NCBI GenBank assembly: GCA_949128115.1
Contig: OX421963.1
Location: 88,669,602-88,733,601, forward strand
DNA: 64,000 nucleotides
Direction: 5' to 3'
DNA from: Anaspis maculata
Taxonomy: Eukaryota; Arthropoda; Insecta; Coleoptera; Scraptiidae
Within the stretch, counting starts at the first letter, position 1. Each line of letters begins with the position of its first letter. Under the pieces are notes generated by a model. It searched no databases, was not told where the DNA came from, and saw only the letters and a program-made list of their open reading frames with translations. Shown piece after piece: positions 22,925 through 33,279 of the stretch. Made by a program: the position numbers and the translations under genes.

Positions 22925-24106
22925 TTAGTTTTCCGGAGCCCTCCCTCGGGCCGCGGCTGCAGCTGGCTTACAGGTGGGACAGCGAGAGTATGAAGTACCC
23001 TGAGCTCCGCAGCGGTGGCAGTACAAAGTCTCCGGGGCCGTACAATCCTTTGCCGAATGTCCCGGCTGCCTGCAGTTCCAACAAACGAATGGCCTTCTGG
23101 GATTTTGACCAGAGGAAGGTTTGACCGGATCGGGAGTAGTCGCCGCCACCTCGGCCACTTTCGCCGACGTGCTCGTTGTACCCGGCAACCCTGTGAAGAT
23201 GGAAATGGTCTCTCTCGGTTTCGGTCTACCACCGCCACCCCTATCAAAAGACAAATCAGGTTCCAGCAGCTGCCCGTGGTTGACTGGTGGGGACCTGTAG
23301 CGGACCGCCGCCCGGCGGCTGTCCTCGACTAGTCGGCAAAACCCAGTCAACTCCGTGACCGTCTGAGCTGTGCACTGAAACAATTCCATCTGCAAATAGG
23401 GCAAGAGATTCGACCGAATCACGGACAGGCGCTGATGCGCAGGTACGGGAGCAGACATCCGCATGAACAAATTCTCCATGACCGCCACGTAACTCACAAC
23501 TCCCTCCTCTGGATGTTGTGTCCTCTCCCGAATCTCATCCCAGAGTCTGCCGTCGTAGTCGGTAGGCTGAAACGCAAAACGTAAACCGTCGACCAACGAT
23601 TCCCACGATACAAAATTTTGACGATTTGCCCGAAAATATTGCAGAGCTTCCCCAGTAAGGATATCCGCCGCCGAAAGGAACAGCTGGTGTGTGGTGATTC
23701 CTCTGGACGCACACAGTTCTTCAGCCCGGATGGTAAAAGCCGAAAGGCTCGTCGACCTACCGTCAAAACTCAGCCCCCACTTCCACACCGGAGCAGGCCT
23801 TGGCCCAACTGCACTCGCTGCTGCCTGTGGTTGATAAAGCTGACTTGACAAATATGGTGGTCCCGCTGAAAAAGCTGAAACCAGTGGTGTTCGCGTCGAC
23901 GAACAAAAAGTCTGCGCTGGTGCCATTCCTGTAATCAACTGGCTTCCCCATCCCACCGAACTGGACCCGACGACAGTGGACTGACCCGCACTACCCCAAG
24001 TGCTTGCTGGCGGAAGAGAAAAAGGTGGATATTGGTGCTGTAGCGGCGGATACTGGTACTGCTGGTATGGCTGTTGAACACCAACTTGATACTGTGGTTG
24101 ATTCAA
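22925..24106 (-). CDS. gag: Gypsy Gag, C-terminal part (capsid, nucleocapsid)
   Basis: An open frame of 393 codons. A Gln, Tyr and Pro-rich lead is followed by a capsid-like helical region (LSAFTIRAEELCASRG through SYVAVMENLFMRM) as in retrotransposon Gag. Near the C terminus is a CCHC zinc knuckle (CWNCRQPGHSAKDC) and a second, degenerate Cys cluster (CHRCGAQGTSYSRCPTC). It is the downstream half of a gag gene interrupted at 24128-26322. The frame is open to the hairpin boundary with no ATG, so the reported 5' end (a TTG) is arbitrary. Even after exact removal of the hairpin and one TA, this half is in a different frame from the upstream half, so the copy carries a further frameshift or the two parts were separate. 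Confidence 0.85.
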   Translation of the reverse strand: MNQPQYQVGVQQPYQQYQYPPLQHQYPPFSLPPASTWGSAGQSTVVGSSSVGWGSQLITGMAPAQTFCSSTRTPLVSAFSAGPPYLSSQLYQPQAAASAVGPRPAPVWKWGLSFDGRSTSLSAFTIRAEELCASRGITTHQLFLSAADILTGEALQYFRANRQNFVSWESLVDGLRFAFQPTDYDGRLWDEIRERTQHPEEGVVSYVAVMENLFMRMSAPVPAHQRLSVIRSNLLPYLQMELFQCTAQTVTELTGFCRLVEDSRRAAVRYRSPPVNHGQLLEPDLSFDRGGGGRPKPRETISIFTGLPGTTSTSAKVAEVAATTPDPVKPSSGQNPRRPFVCWNCRQPGHSAKDCTAPETLYCHRCGAQGTSYSRCPTCKPAAAAARGRAPEN

Positions 24107-24127
24107 AAAGTGCTGCTGTCCCAGATA

Positions 24128-26322
24128 GGCCAGTCAAATAAGGAAAGCTGGAGGGAAAAAACTGTTGGAGTTTTGGAAATTTGACAGTAATGTCCGGTAA
24201 GGTGTACTGTTAAACATACTAAAAGTCCCCAACTCTACCTATTGAGCTCGAGCCGCCATCTTGGAAAAATGGTCCTTCGATCCAGTTTTCTGTTCATATT
24301 CCGCTAATCATCAGAGATATCCAATTCAGTTTAATAAAAAATCAAGGCTATAAAAATGTCTACAAAAATTGTTTCATACCGATTTTATTCTCGAATCTAT
24401 TGAAATTAATTAAATTAAATTAACAAAAAAAAATCAAAAAATAAGCGATTTTTGCCTATGGCTAGAGATATTGTCTTCAAAATTTGTGAAGATGTTGGCA
24501 GTCTACATCAAAGCTAAACGTGACAGTTGAGATAGAAAAAAAATTGCGAAAATATTTTTTTATTTTTTTTTAAATTAAGCAAAATTTTGGTTTTCGAGTT
24601 TCACATTTACAACAGGGCGGAGTAAAGGTTTCAATCGAACATCAATCAGTTTTGATATTTACATATTGTAAGACAAGATTTCATAAGTATTGTGCCTTCA
24701 CGAGCTTCTGGAATGCTCGATATGAATTAAACTGAAAGAAAAATAGCTAAGTCCAAAAAGTGCTGTCGATTGGTTCTGAAGGAAACATTTCCAAACAAAA
24801 GACATCAGCAAAGGATATACAGGAGATCCAAAGGTTATTCAACTGTATATGAGCCCCATATTGATGTGCCTTATCCAAAATAGTACAAAAGAATTAATCA
24901 AAATGTGAGAATCCACCCTGTATAACAAAAAGTAACGATATAAAATGGAAGTAGTAGATCATACCTGGTGCCAAAAATACAGCTTTTACATTGCTGAAAA
25001 AAAGAACAAAATTGATCGATTTATTTGAAAGTTATCAGTCCTCAAACTTGACTTTACAAATTTCAGCCAGTCAAATGGGGAAAAGTAGAGAGAAGTAACG
25101 GTCGGAGTTTCAGAAATTTGACAGGAATGTTCGCTAAGGTATACTTATAAACATACTAAAAGTCCCCGCCTCTACTTTTTGCGCTTGAGCCGCCATCTTG
25201 GAAAAATGGTCCTTCGATCAAGTTTATTACCATTTTTCCAAGATGGCGGCTCGAGCACAACAGGTAGAGGCGGGGACTTTTAGTATGTTTATTAGTATAC
25301 CTTAGCGAACATCCCTGTCAAATTTCTGAAACTCCGACAGTTACTTCTCTCTACTTTTCCCCATTTGACTGGCTGAAATTTGTAAAGTCAAGTTTGAGGA
25401 CTAATAACTTTCAAATAAATCAATCAATTTTGTTCTTTTTTTCAGAAATGTGAAGGCTGTATTTTTGGCACCAGGTATGATCTACTACTTCCATTTTGTA
25501 TCGTTACTTTTTGTTATACAGGGTGGATTTTAACATTTTGATTGATTCTTTTGTACTATTTTGGACAAGGCACATCAATATGGGGCTTATATACAGTTGA
25601 ATAACCTTTGGACCTCCTGTATATCCTTTGCTGATGTCTTTTGTTTTGAAATGTTACCTTCAGAACCAATCGACAACACTTTTTGGACTTAGCTATTATT
25701 CTTTCAGTTTAATTCATATCGAGCATTCCAGAAGCTCGTGAAGGCACAATACTGATGAAATCTTGTCTTGCAATATGTAAATATCAAAACTGATTGATGT
25801 TCGATTGAAATTTTCACTCCGCCGTGTTGGAAATGTCAAACTCAAAAACCAAATTTTTGCTTAATTTAAAAAAAAATAGAAAAATATTTTCGCAATTTTT
25901 TTTTCTATCTCAACTGTCACGTTTAGCTTTGATGTAGACTGCCAACATCTTCACAAATTTTGAAGACAATATCTCTAGCCATAGGCAAAAAATCGCTTAT
26001 TTTTTGATTTTTTTTTTGTTAATTTAATTTAATTAATTTCAACAGATACGAGAAAAAATCGGTATAAAACAATTTTTGTAGACAATTTTATAGCCTTGGT
26101 TTTGTATTAAACTTAATTGAATATCTCTGATGATTAGCGGAATATGAGCAGAAAACTGTATCGAAGGACCATTTTTCCAAGATGGCGGCTCGAGCTCAAT
26201 AGGTAGAGTTGGGGACTTTTAGTATGTTCAACAGTACACCTTATCGGACATTACTGTCAAATTTCCAAAACTCCAACAGTTTTTTCCCTCAAACGGAAAA
26301 ATTTGTTCTAATTTGACTGGCC
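24128..26322. mobile_element. 2.2-kb hairpin element inserted in gag
   Basis: Begins ggccagtcaaat and ends atttgactggcc. Arms of about 1.09 kb are nearly perfect inverses and meet near 25225-25235. TA flanks at 24126-24127 and 26323-26324. Each arm carries the terminal module twice in direct order (from 24128 and again from about 25067), so the whole reads A-B-A-a-b-a. Element plus one TA is 2197 bp, not a multiple of three. No gene is encoded. Confidence 0.9.
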
Positions 26323-27175
26323 TAAGAAGAGAACCCTGCGGTGGAAGAGACTGCTGTGGCACCGATGGAGCCAGGTGCTGCTGGGCCTGTGAGGTAGGAT
26401 GCGTTAAAGACGGTTGTGACCACGGGAAGCTCGTCGTCGTATACACTGGCTGATTAAAAATCTGCTGCTGTGTCGAGGTCAGACTCGAAATCGAAGAAGT
26501 CACCACAGCGGCCGTGACGATGCTCGTCGTGGCCGGTACGGACATGATAGACGTGGCCGTCGTCGGCACTCCACTCCCTTGAGAGACCACAGTCCCGGTG
26601 GCTATATACGGAGTCAGCTGATCCAGCTTGTCCAAAAGTATCTCACTGATATTGTGGAGTTCCTCAGTTAGCATCTCTTGTGTGACCTGATCCAAAGGAC
26701 TACTCCGTTCCTCCTCCTTTCGGTCGCGACTACCGTCGTCCTCCTCAACCGTTTCCTCGAGAGAAACCCGACTACCCACGTTCGCTGTTCGCGCAAAGAC
26801 ATCCTGTAGCCGGCTATCCAACTCTTCGCCCAACGCCGCTAAGTGCGTCCCCATATCCGCCAGATCCGCCGGCGTCCCCGGTCCCAGCCGAGCCAGCCTT
26901 CCCCGGACGTGATTCAGTCTGCTATTTATGGTGTTGTAATCGGAGACCCTGCTTTCAATTCGAAATTCTTGGATGCGTCTCGACAATTCTTCCAGTTTTG
27001 TTTTACAAAAGGAAATCTCAGTGTGAGGATCCAGATTCAGCGACACATACGGTGTTCGGTTCGCCAAGGCATTCCTCAGCAGACTTCGGTTCTCGTCCAC
27101 TCGTGAAGCGGGAGGAATCCCTCGTATCTGGAGCTCGTGCTTTAGCTCGTCACCCAATAGTCGGTGAGGATCCAT
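26228..27175 (-). CDS. gag: Gypsy Gag, N-terminal part
   Basis: An open frame of 315 codons starting at an ATG (MDPHRLLGDELKHELQIRG), with a SAP-like helical start, a charged coiled-coil-like middle (residues about 55-125), an acidic linker and a Thr, Ser and Gln-rich tail. About the last 31 residues are encoded by the inserted hairpin: the true gag sequence ends at 26325. It begins about 740 bp inside the 5' LTR end. By position it is the matrix-like part of Gag. It is truncated by the insertion and so is unlikely to assemble. Confidence 0.75.
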   Translation of the reverse strand: MDPHRLLGDELKHELQIRGIPPASRVDENRSLLRNALANRTPYVSLNLDPHTEISFCKTKLEELSRRIQEFRIESRVSDYNTINSRLNHVRGRLARLGPGTPADLADMGTHLAALGEELDSRLQDVFARTANVGSRVSLEETVEEDDGSRDRKEEERSSPLDQVTQEMLTEELHNISEILLDKLDQLTPYIATGTVVSQGSGVPTTATSIMSVPATTSIVTAAVVTSSISSLTSTQQQIFNQPVYTTTSFPWSQPSLTHPTSQAQQHLAPSVPQQSLPPQGSLLRPVKLEQIFPFEGKNCWSFGNLTVMSDKVYC

Positions 27176-27896
27176 CTTTGACCAACTCTCTATAAGTCTC
27201 GAAAATTTGGGAAGTATTCAATAGGTAATGGGATAATTTATTTCAATAAATAGGTAAGGAAATTGAAAACAATTAAAATTGAGTACCTAAGTAATGAAAA
27301 ACAAGTTTAAAAAACAGAACTAATTTTCAAGAATGAAGCGCGATCGATAGCGCAAGGTTTCACTCTCTGAAAAAAAAATCAACTGCTACTTTATTGAAAA
27401 AGGAAAACAAAAAAAAATTTGAATTTCCAAACTGAAGAATTCGCCACTGAATTCTAGCTTAAATTCTGGTAAAGCTAATTTTTCGGTGAAGGCCGAAACT
27501 CAACCCCCCACCTCAAAACAATTCTCGAAAGAGAATTACCCTGTGTGATCGACGTGAAGATGCGCTAGCTAACACCCTCAACAATCGATCCAACTTATTA
27601 ATATAGGCCTATATCTACTTTGAACTTTACTTAAAAACTAACTTCAACTTAACACTACTATATACAGCTAATTTGTTTTTGTCCTGAAAGCAAATTAGAA
27701 AAAACTCGTACCAAAATCTAAATCAACACATGTAACAGCTACCCTACTGACTAAAGTCCAAAACTTTTGCAGTTACCCTACTGTATAAAGTCCAAAACTT
27801 TTGCGGTTACCCCACTGTACTCGCGAAAATTTTATTTCACGTTGCCTATCCTGAAAAATTCAAAGTCAAGCCAAAATCGACCCTATACACTCTTTA
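27176..27896 (-). other. Gypsy 5' leader
   Basis: AT-rich untranslated leader between the primer-binding site and the gag ATG. No open frame of note. Confidence 0.7.
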
Positions 27897-27913
27897 CTTT
27901 CGGTTGGGCGCCA
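27897..27913 (-). other. Gypsy primer-binding site
   Basis: On the minus strand tggcgcccaaccgaaag lies three bases inside the 5' LTR. The tggcgcccaac core is the usual tRNA primer site of Gypsy elements. Confidence 0.85.
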
Positions 27914-27916
27914 GAT

Positions 27917-29141
27917 TGATACAGGATTTTTGGCTGCGGCCAGTTGGTAGGCCCGAATTGACACCTGTCACTCCTGTCAGGTTTTCGCGCTCAAGGGTTG
28001 AGGTTAGGTCAACGTAAACAAAACAAGGGAACACAGAATAAGGAATGATATATTGTTGGAGATGCGATAAAATATATTCAGTACAACGTAATACCCGACG
28101 CAGCTTTTCTTTTACCCAAAGTAAGTATGATGATGACGACACACACACGCTGAATGCCGGCGAACCGGACCGATGATGGGAGCTGTGGTCCCGGGCACAG
28201 CAAGAACTCCGCAATTCGTTTGACAGTCGAGGTAAAAGTGCGTATGGAGTTTCCTAATTATCACCGGAGGCTACTGCAGCAGTCGGGCGAAATACCCGGC
28301 GAATTAATGCAAATCGAGTCGCTGCGACCTAAACCGTGAGCTCACGTTCCAGACACCGACGAAATATCGCGCAAGGTAAGAGATGACACAAGCGATACCG
28401 CAGCCCTAGTTCTAATTGGAAACTTACCACCTCGGTCCTGAAGGGAAGAATGGAGCCCCCCTGCGGTCCCCTGGATACCCAGCAAACCAACGGTAATGAA
28501 GAAATAGCGCAGCGGTGGTGGTGGGTGACAAAGAGTTTTAACAACGTGACAACGCCGAAGGGGTCGCTGCTGGTGGTGGGTTCGACGCCAGCCCGGCCGT
28601 CAGCACCGGAGCAGGGGTGGTGCTCTGCAGCTCACCCTGATGTTGCCCGATGTGGTCACCTCTGTTGACTCGTTGGCGCTGGACCTTTCGTCTGTACTCC
28701 ACAGCGGCCAACCAATACGTTTCAGTACCCGATATCGTGTACTGTTGTCGATGGATGATAATAACGAAAAAAACCCGGTTGGACTGGGTTTTTTTGCTCC
28801 TGGGAGGTGTAAAAGTCCGCCGGCTTTGGATTCTGGTCTTCTTGGAAGACGTCCGTGACCCTTTTCTTGCGCAAATTTGCAACGACGTGCACGGCCGGAT
28901 CTTTTGCCAGGAGAAACGCAAAATGGCTACCTTTTCCTTTTTTTGTCCCAGCAGCTTATCTACTTCTTGTAGCTTATCTCTAGTCTTGACCGGGTCAGGT
29001 GGTACCTGTCATGTAAAAAGGTAAACAAACCCGACCTTCTCGGCGGTGCTTCTAGTTCAGGATGTGGAATAAGGAAGAGGAATGGGATAAGATGGATGGC
29101 GAGCTGCAAGTGAGTGCTGAATCTGATTTTTCCTCGTAACA
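27917..29141 (-). repeat. Gypsy 5' LTR
   Basis: 1225 bp, identical by eye to 18428-19652. Identity of the two LTRs implies a recent insertion. Confidence 0.95.
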
Positions 29142-29856
29142 TGTTCTTGGTTTCTTTTTCTGGTTTTCCCCAACATTTCAAAGACGGTTCAAGGTAATCA
29201 AGAACAGTTTGTTGTGACTTCATAAACATAAAATAGTTAGGTAATTGTTGACGACCACTACTTCTCGACTTCAGCCACCAACTTTTCACGGTAGGTAGAC
29301 ACCACCACAACATCACGTTCGTCGACCGTAGTTTCCTGGGGAAACCACTATTTCCACTGTAAAATGCCCCTTCTTTCCATTACTTGTCCTACGACGTAAG
29401 TACATGCAAGAAGGAAGCGTCCTATATAGCTGTTTAAGTGGTTGCCTAACTCTTAGAAAATGCTAGTCGAGAAGTAGTCGTCGTCAACAATTACCAATAG
29501 TTAATGTATGTGGTGAGTTACACGTCTCCACATGTTTCGGTTAATTAAATATAATTCTTCAACTTTTTTTTTCTGTCACCCTGTATACGCCGCCGGCATG
29601 GATGGCGCTGATGGCTACCTTTCTGGATCGGAAAAGTACGATGCAAAGAACAGTCCCACCGAGTGGCATCTTCTCATCAAAAAATGCAAGGTACTTTCAA
29701 CTAGCATCCGGACTAGAAGGAGTGCGCCCGCCCCTCTGAACAAAAAGTCATGGAATTTCGCGATTCTTCTTCAGCTTTAGAGCGCCCGCAACAGTCTCAG
29801 CCGCCTTAGACCATGGCTTAGTTGGCCCATATGGTTAATCCGCCACTGGGTACAGC

Positions 29857-31957
29857 TCAAAGTGTATAGACACCCTGTGTACAATTTTGAAGTCGATGTC
29901 GACCGCAAGACACTTCTAATTTTACGATTTCATCCCAATCCAATACCTTTTAGCACAATTCCACAGACCATATGACAAATATGTTAAGTGGGGTGGATTG
30001 TACGACGGCCGTCTTGTACAATTTTAGAAACAACCCCTGCGCGCCAACAGCTGACACGCCATAATTTAAGTTTTTCAAGCGAAAACACAAGTTCAGATCA
30101 TGTCACGGGCAGGATGCGGGACTTAGCAACTTCCAGAAAGGGTGGTCGGTGTACGACGCGCCTCATCCTTTCCGCCGGCTGCAGCCAGAGAAACGTGTAA
30201 GCAAGAGAATTCCATTATGTTCGACGACATTCTTGCGAGAGTGTGCCTCGCGCGCGCTTCAGAAGACATTCGAAAAATTGTACACGTATTAAAGCGACGA
30301 CGCGACGGAAGCACATCTGAAAGAATCGCTCTGAGAAAGTCCTGCTGCTAGCTAGCTGCTGGGCTGATGGAAAAACAGATTGCCGCTGCAGGTATACAAG
30401 CATGCAAACTGAATCCGACTTGGAATTTGGTATACCTACCTGAAAACGCCATCACGTCTGGGAATCTGGAAAGTGGAAAGGCACGAAATCAGTAACTAGC
30501 AGCTCTGCTGAGCTCCATAACCGGCTCCAGTGGGCTTTAAGTTGCAAAGTTCCATGCCGCTAAATGTAGGTATATGTATAGCACGCCAGTTTTCGTTAAT
30601 GAAGTGGCATCCGAATTGATAATGAATTTGGCGCCCCATAATCCCTCCTGGATTCGGGCCTCCGGCAGATGCTGGGTGTTCCCGGAAATTGTCAGTCGTG
30701 CTGGCGTTGGGGCCTCGCCAGTTAGTAGTAGTGCTGCGAAGATTCCCTTGGCTTTGGCTATAGCAGCAGATCACTCTAATCAGATCCGTCGTGTAGTAAC
30801 ATCGTAACCTACATTTTCGCCTGGAATACAAATGCCCTGCCCCTTTGTCCTGAAGGGTTAATAACACCATACAATCCCATAACAAAGTGGTAAGTTCGTC
30901 CTGACGAGGGTCGTCGGTTTGGCCATCAGGGTCGTGTGCGGGGGCGGAATTCGGTATAGATGATCCGCCGGGGTGCGATGCGGTCAGCCCTGGCCGGCCG
31001 TCTCCTTGCACACGCCTCGTGCAGGGATTACCGCGAGTGCCAAGTTCCTGCTTGAGGGATTACGGGAACCGGCAAAAAACGCGGCTGATGCTAGAGAGCA
31101 GGTCGAGGATTTGCACCCGGCATCCTTGCGGCGTGCCGGTCGAGTTCAATCATCACCGGCACATGGCACATGTTTTGCTCTTAATGCTGGTGTGAAAGAA
31201 AAAGACCGTTTCTCTTGATGTCACCAATCAAATATCGTATTCTGAAATATCCGCACCAAGGAGTCCAAGGATATGCAATGAGACTAATCTCATGGGTTAT
31301 GAAGGGGACGTGTGAGTATGGTCTATAACAAAGACTATGCTCAACGGAACTGAAAGCAATTTTCCTTTCAAGTCCCATCTTTCAACCTTGAACATTAGTT
31401 TTAAGTTGAGGTTGACCCCGCCCAATTTGATCCTGTTTTAGGTCTCCACAATGACACAAGCTTCTGTCTAGTTGATAAGATGCGTATTTGCACGAGTATT
31501 CGCATGTTTTGTGGGACAAAAAACGCAAGTGTACCTAATAGTTTTGAGGCTTCCAGACCAATGGTGCTCAAACTCAAAGAGGATTAAGAATGAGTCCAGC
31601 CACACATTTAAAAAAGCTCCCTTACACCAGAATGGGATTTTGAAGAAAAATCTGATAAATGATAATGATGCGGTCATAATTGAGAACTTCACCTACCTAG
31701 TACGGACGTTAGCGGCACATATCAGGACCAACCTTGCATTTCATTACGATGCAAAACGCTTTTGCACGTAAGTAGTAGGTACCTACAGGTAATTTTTAAG
31801 AAGTGATGCCCCGATGGGACCCTCGACTGGAGTGCTCCCAAAGAGGTCGAAGGTCCAAAAATTTACTATTTTTGAAATCGTTGCTTTTTTAATATTTTTT
31901 TTGTTGGACTATATATTTTCAAAGTCGAGAAACACAACGCAATAAGTTCTCAGAAAG
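29857..31957. other. Unassigned sequence, about 2.1 kb
   Basis: No recognised protein, RNA or paired repeat. GC content rises between 30590 and 31150, but no convincing exon was found on either strand. Confidence 0.3.
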
Positions 31958-32640
31958 TGTCATGCACCAGTGGCGTACCAGACGGGTGCGAAAGGGCCGA
32001 GGTGCGATTTTTCACAAAGTCTTCTGATAAACCGTGCCTAACACTTTTTTTAACATGTTTGGTATCATTTCTGACCAAATCGCACCTTCTGATCCCGAAA
32101 ATAAGTATGAAATTTTGATAGAGACGTGTTTAAACTGGTTTTATCAGGAAAAACATGATTTTTTTACTCCCAAAATTGATGTTCTGTAATTCTGATTTAA
32201 TCATTGTCCAATGTTTTTATAGCCATGATTTTGACTTTGACAGTTTGTTTGGGCTATTTCACACACAAACATCATTTGCTGAATTTTTTTTACGTTTCCA
32301 CAAACTCACGGAATGATTTTGTCTCTTCAGATGTATCATATCAAAGCTTGATTTGACGAAACGTGCTATTTCACAGAAAAAAATTAGGCTACGACCAGAA
32401 TGTAGCTTTGATTTGACACTTTATCCATTTCAAGGCATAAAAATAGTTTTCTTTATCAAACAAAACAAAAAAAACTGGAATCGGAGCCGTATTTCAGTTA
32501 TGACATCATTTTTCTTTCGAGATTGCGAGCTCTTGACAATAAATTTCTTCATGATGCACGTTTTGTAACAAAACTACCGTGTGACTTTGTAGCATCGGCA
32601 TCGATAGAAACTTCTGGTGCATGAAATTCATCTTTTCTTG
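31958..32640. other. Unassigned block with short inverted ends
   Basis: catgcaccag (about 31964) and ctggtgcatg (about 32616) are exact inverse copies bracketing the block, and cagtggcgtacc follows the left one. This may be a small element inserted upstream of, or truncating, the LINE at 32641. Confidence 0.3.
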
Positions 32641-33279
32641 TGAACGTTTTCTGCGTCTATGTTCCACCCGATCTGGCTAATGGCGATAATGAGATGTTTA
32701 CCGACCTTTTTTGCTCTCTGGACTCGGCACTGAATAGTAATTGCATAATACTGGGAGACTTTAACGCCCCACACTATAGCTCTGATGTCATAAACGATCA
32801 CAAATCGACACTCTTGGGCAACTTTGAGTCGTTTCTGGATCTGCACCAATGTAACTATGTAAAAAATGCGAATGACAGATTGCTTGATCTAATCTTTACT
32901 GATATGCCGGTGTCAATCGTAACTGCCGCGCTGCCATTTGTCCCTGAGGATGGGCATCACCCGGCTCTCGAGTTTATTCTTGATGTGAAGGGTTGTAAAC
33001 GCCATCCGCGATTTGTAGGTAGTAATGATGTCTTGCAATACAATTTTGAAAAGGCAAATTTCCCTAAAATGTATGACTTGTGGTTGGGTATGGACTGGAG
33101 CACGATTTATGTTGCAGATACAGTGGACCTTGCTGTTGGCAGACTCTATGAGTTACTTCACTCCGTCTTCGACAAATGCGTGCCTAGAAAAAAACACAAA
33201 CAACAGAAAAAAACTATCCATCTTGGTTTTCAAAGGATCTCATCAATTTAATAACTAAAAAAGAACGTCTCCACAAATT
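32641..33279 (+). pseudogene. Jockey/CR1-like LINE, endonuclease part
   Basis: The frame from 32641 encodes the C-terminal half of an apurinic-type endonuclease: VFCVYVPPDLANGDNE, IILGDFNAPHYSS, LLDLIFTD and EDGHHPALEF (where SDH is usual). It continues into the linker typical before RT (FDKCVPRKKHK), then shifts frame at an A-run near 33213. The 5' part, including the catalytic Glu motif, is missing. After removal of the foldback element (33280-35156) the linker resumes at 35157 (LHKLYKKTGFLTHIKRFKEL). Non-LTR elements of this kind nick the target and prime reverse transcription on it. Confidence 0.85.

Larger units (their letters stand above)
18428..29141 (-). mobile_element. Ty3/Gypsy LTR retrotransposon, 10.7 kb
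   Basis: Two 1225-bp LTRs appear identical by eye and bound gag and pol on the minus strand. A 4-bp duplication (tgtt at 18424-18427 and 29142-29145) flanks the element. The other arm of the host palindrome (16840-16870, inverse) shows the empty site. The primer-binding site and polypurine tract are both present. There is no env: only about 150 bp separate the pol stop and the 3' LTR. A 2.2-kb hairpin is inserted in gag. Confidence 0.95.
15946..29848. mobile_element. hAT-like palindromic element, split by Gypsy
   Basis: Termini cagtggcggattaa and ttaatccgccactg are inverted. An 8-bp duplication with one mismatch flanks it (ggcacagc at 15938-15945, ggtacagc at 29849-29856), the hAT signature. 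Without the Gypsy it is about 3.2 kb. Left arm 15946-17540 and right arm 17745-18427 plus 29142-29848 pair, with a loop near 17545-17745. No transposase is present. A LINE fragment lies in the left arm and the 10.7-kb Gypsy in the right arm. Confidence 0.85.

Noticed and set aside
30496..31011. 171-codon minus-strand open frame
   Set aside because: Composition is irregular, there are no motifs, splice signals or homologous repeat, and overlapping frames on the other strand are equally long.
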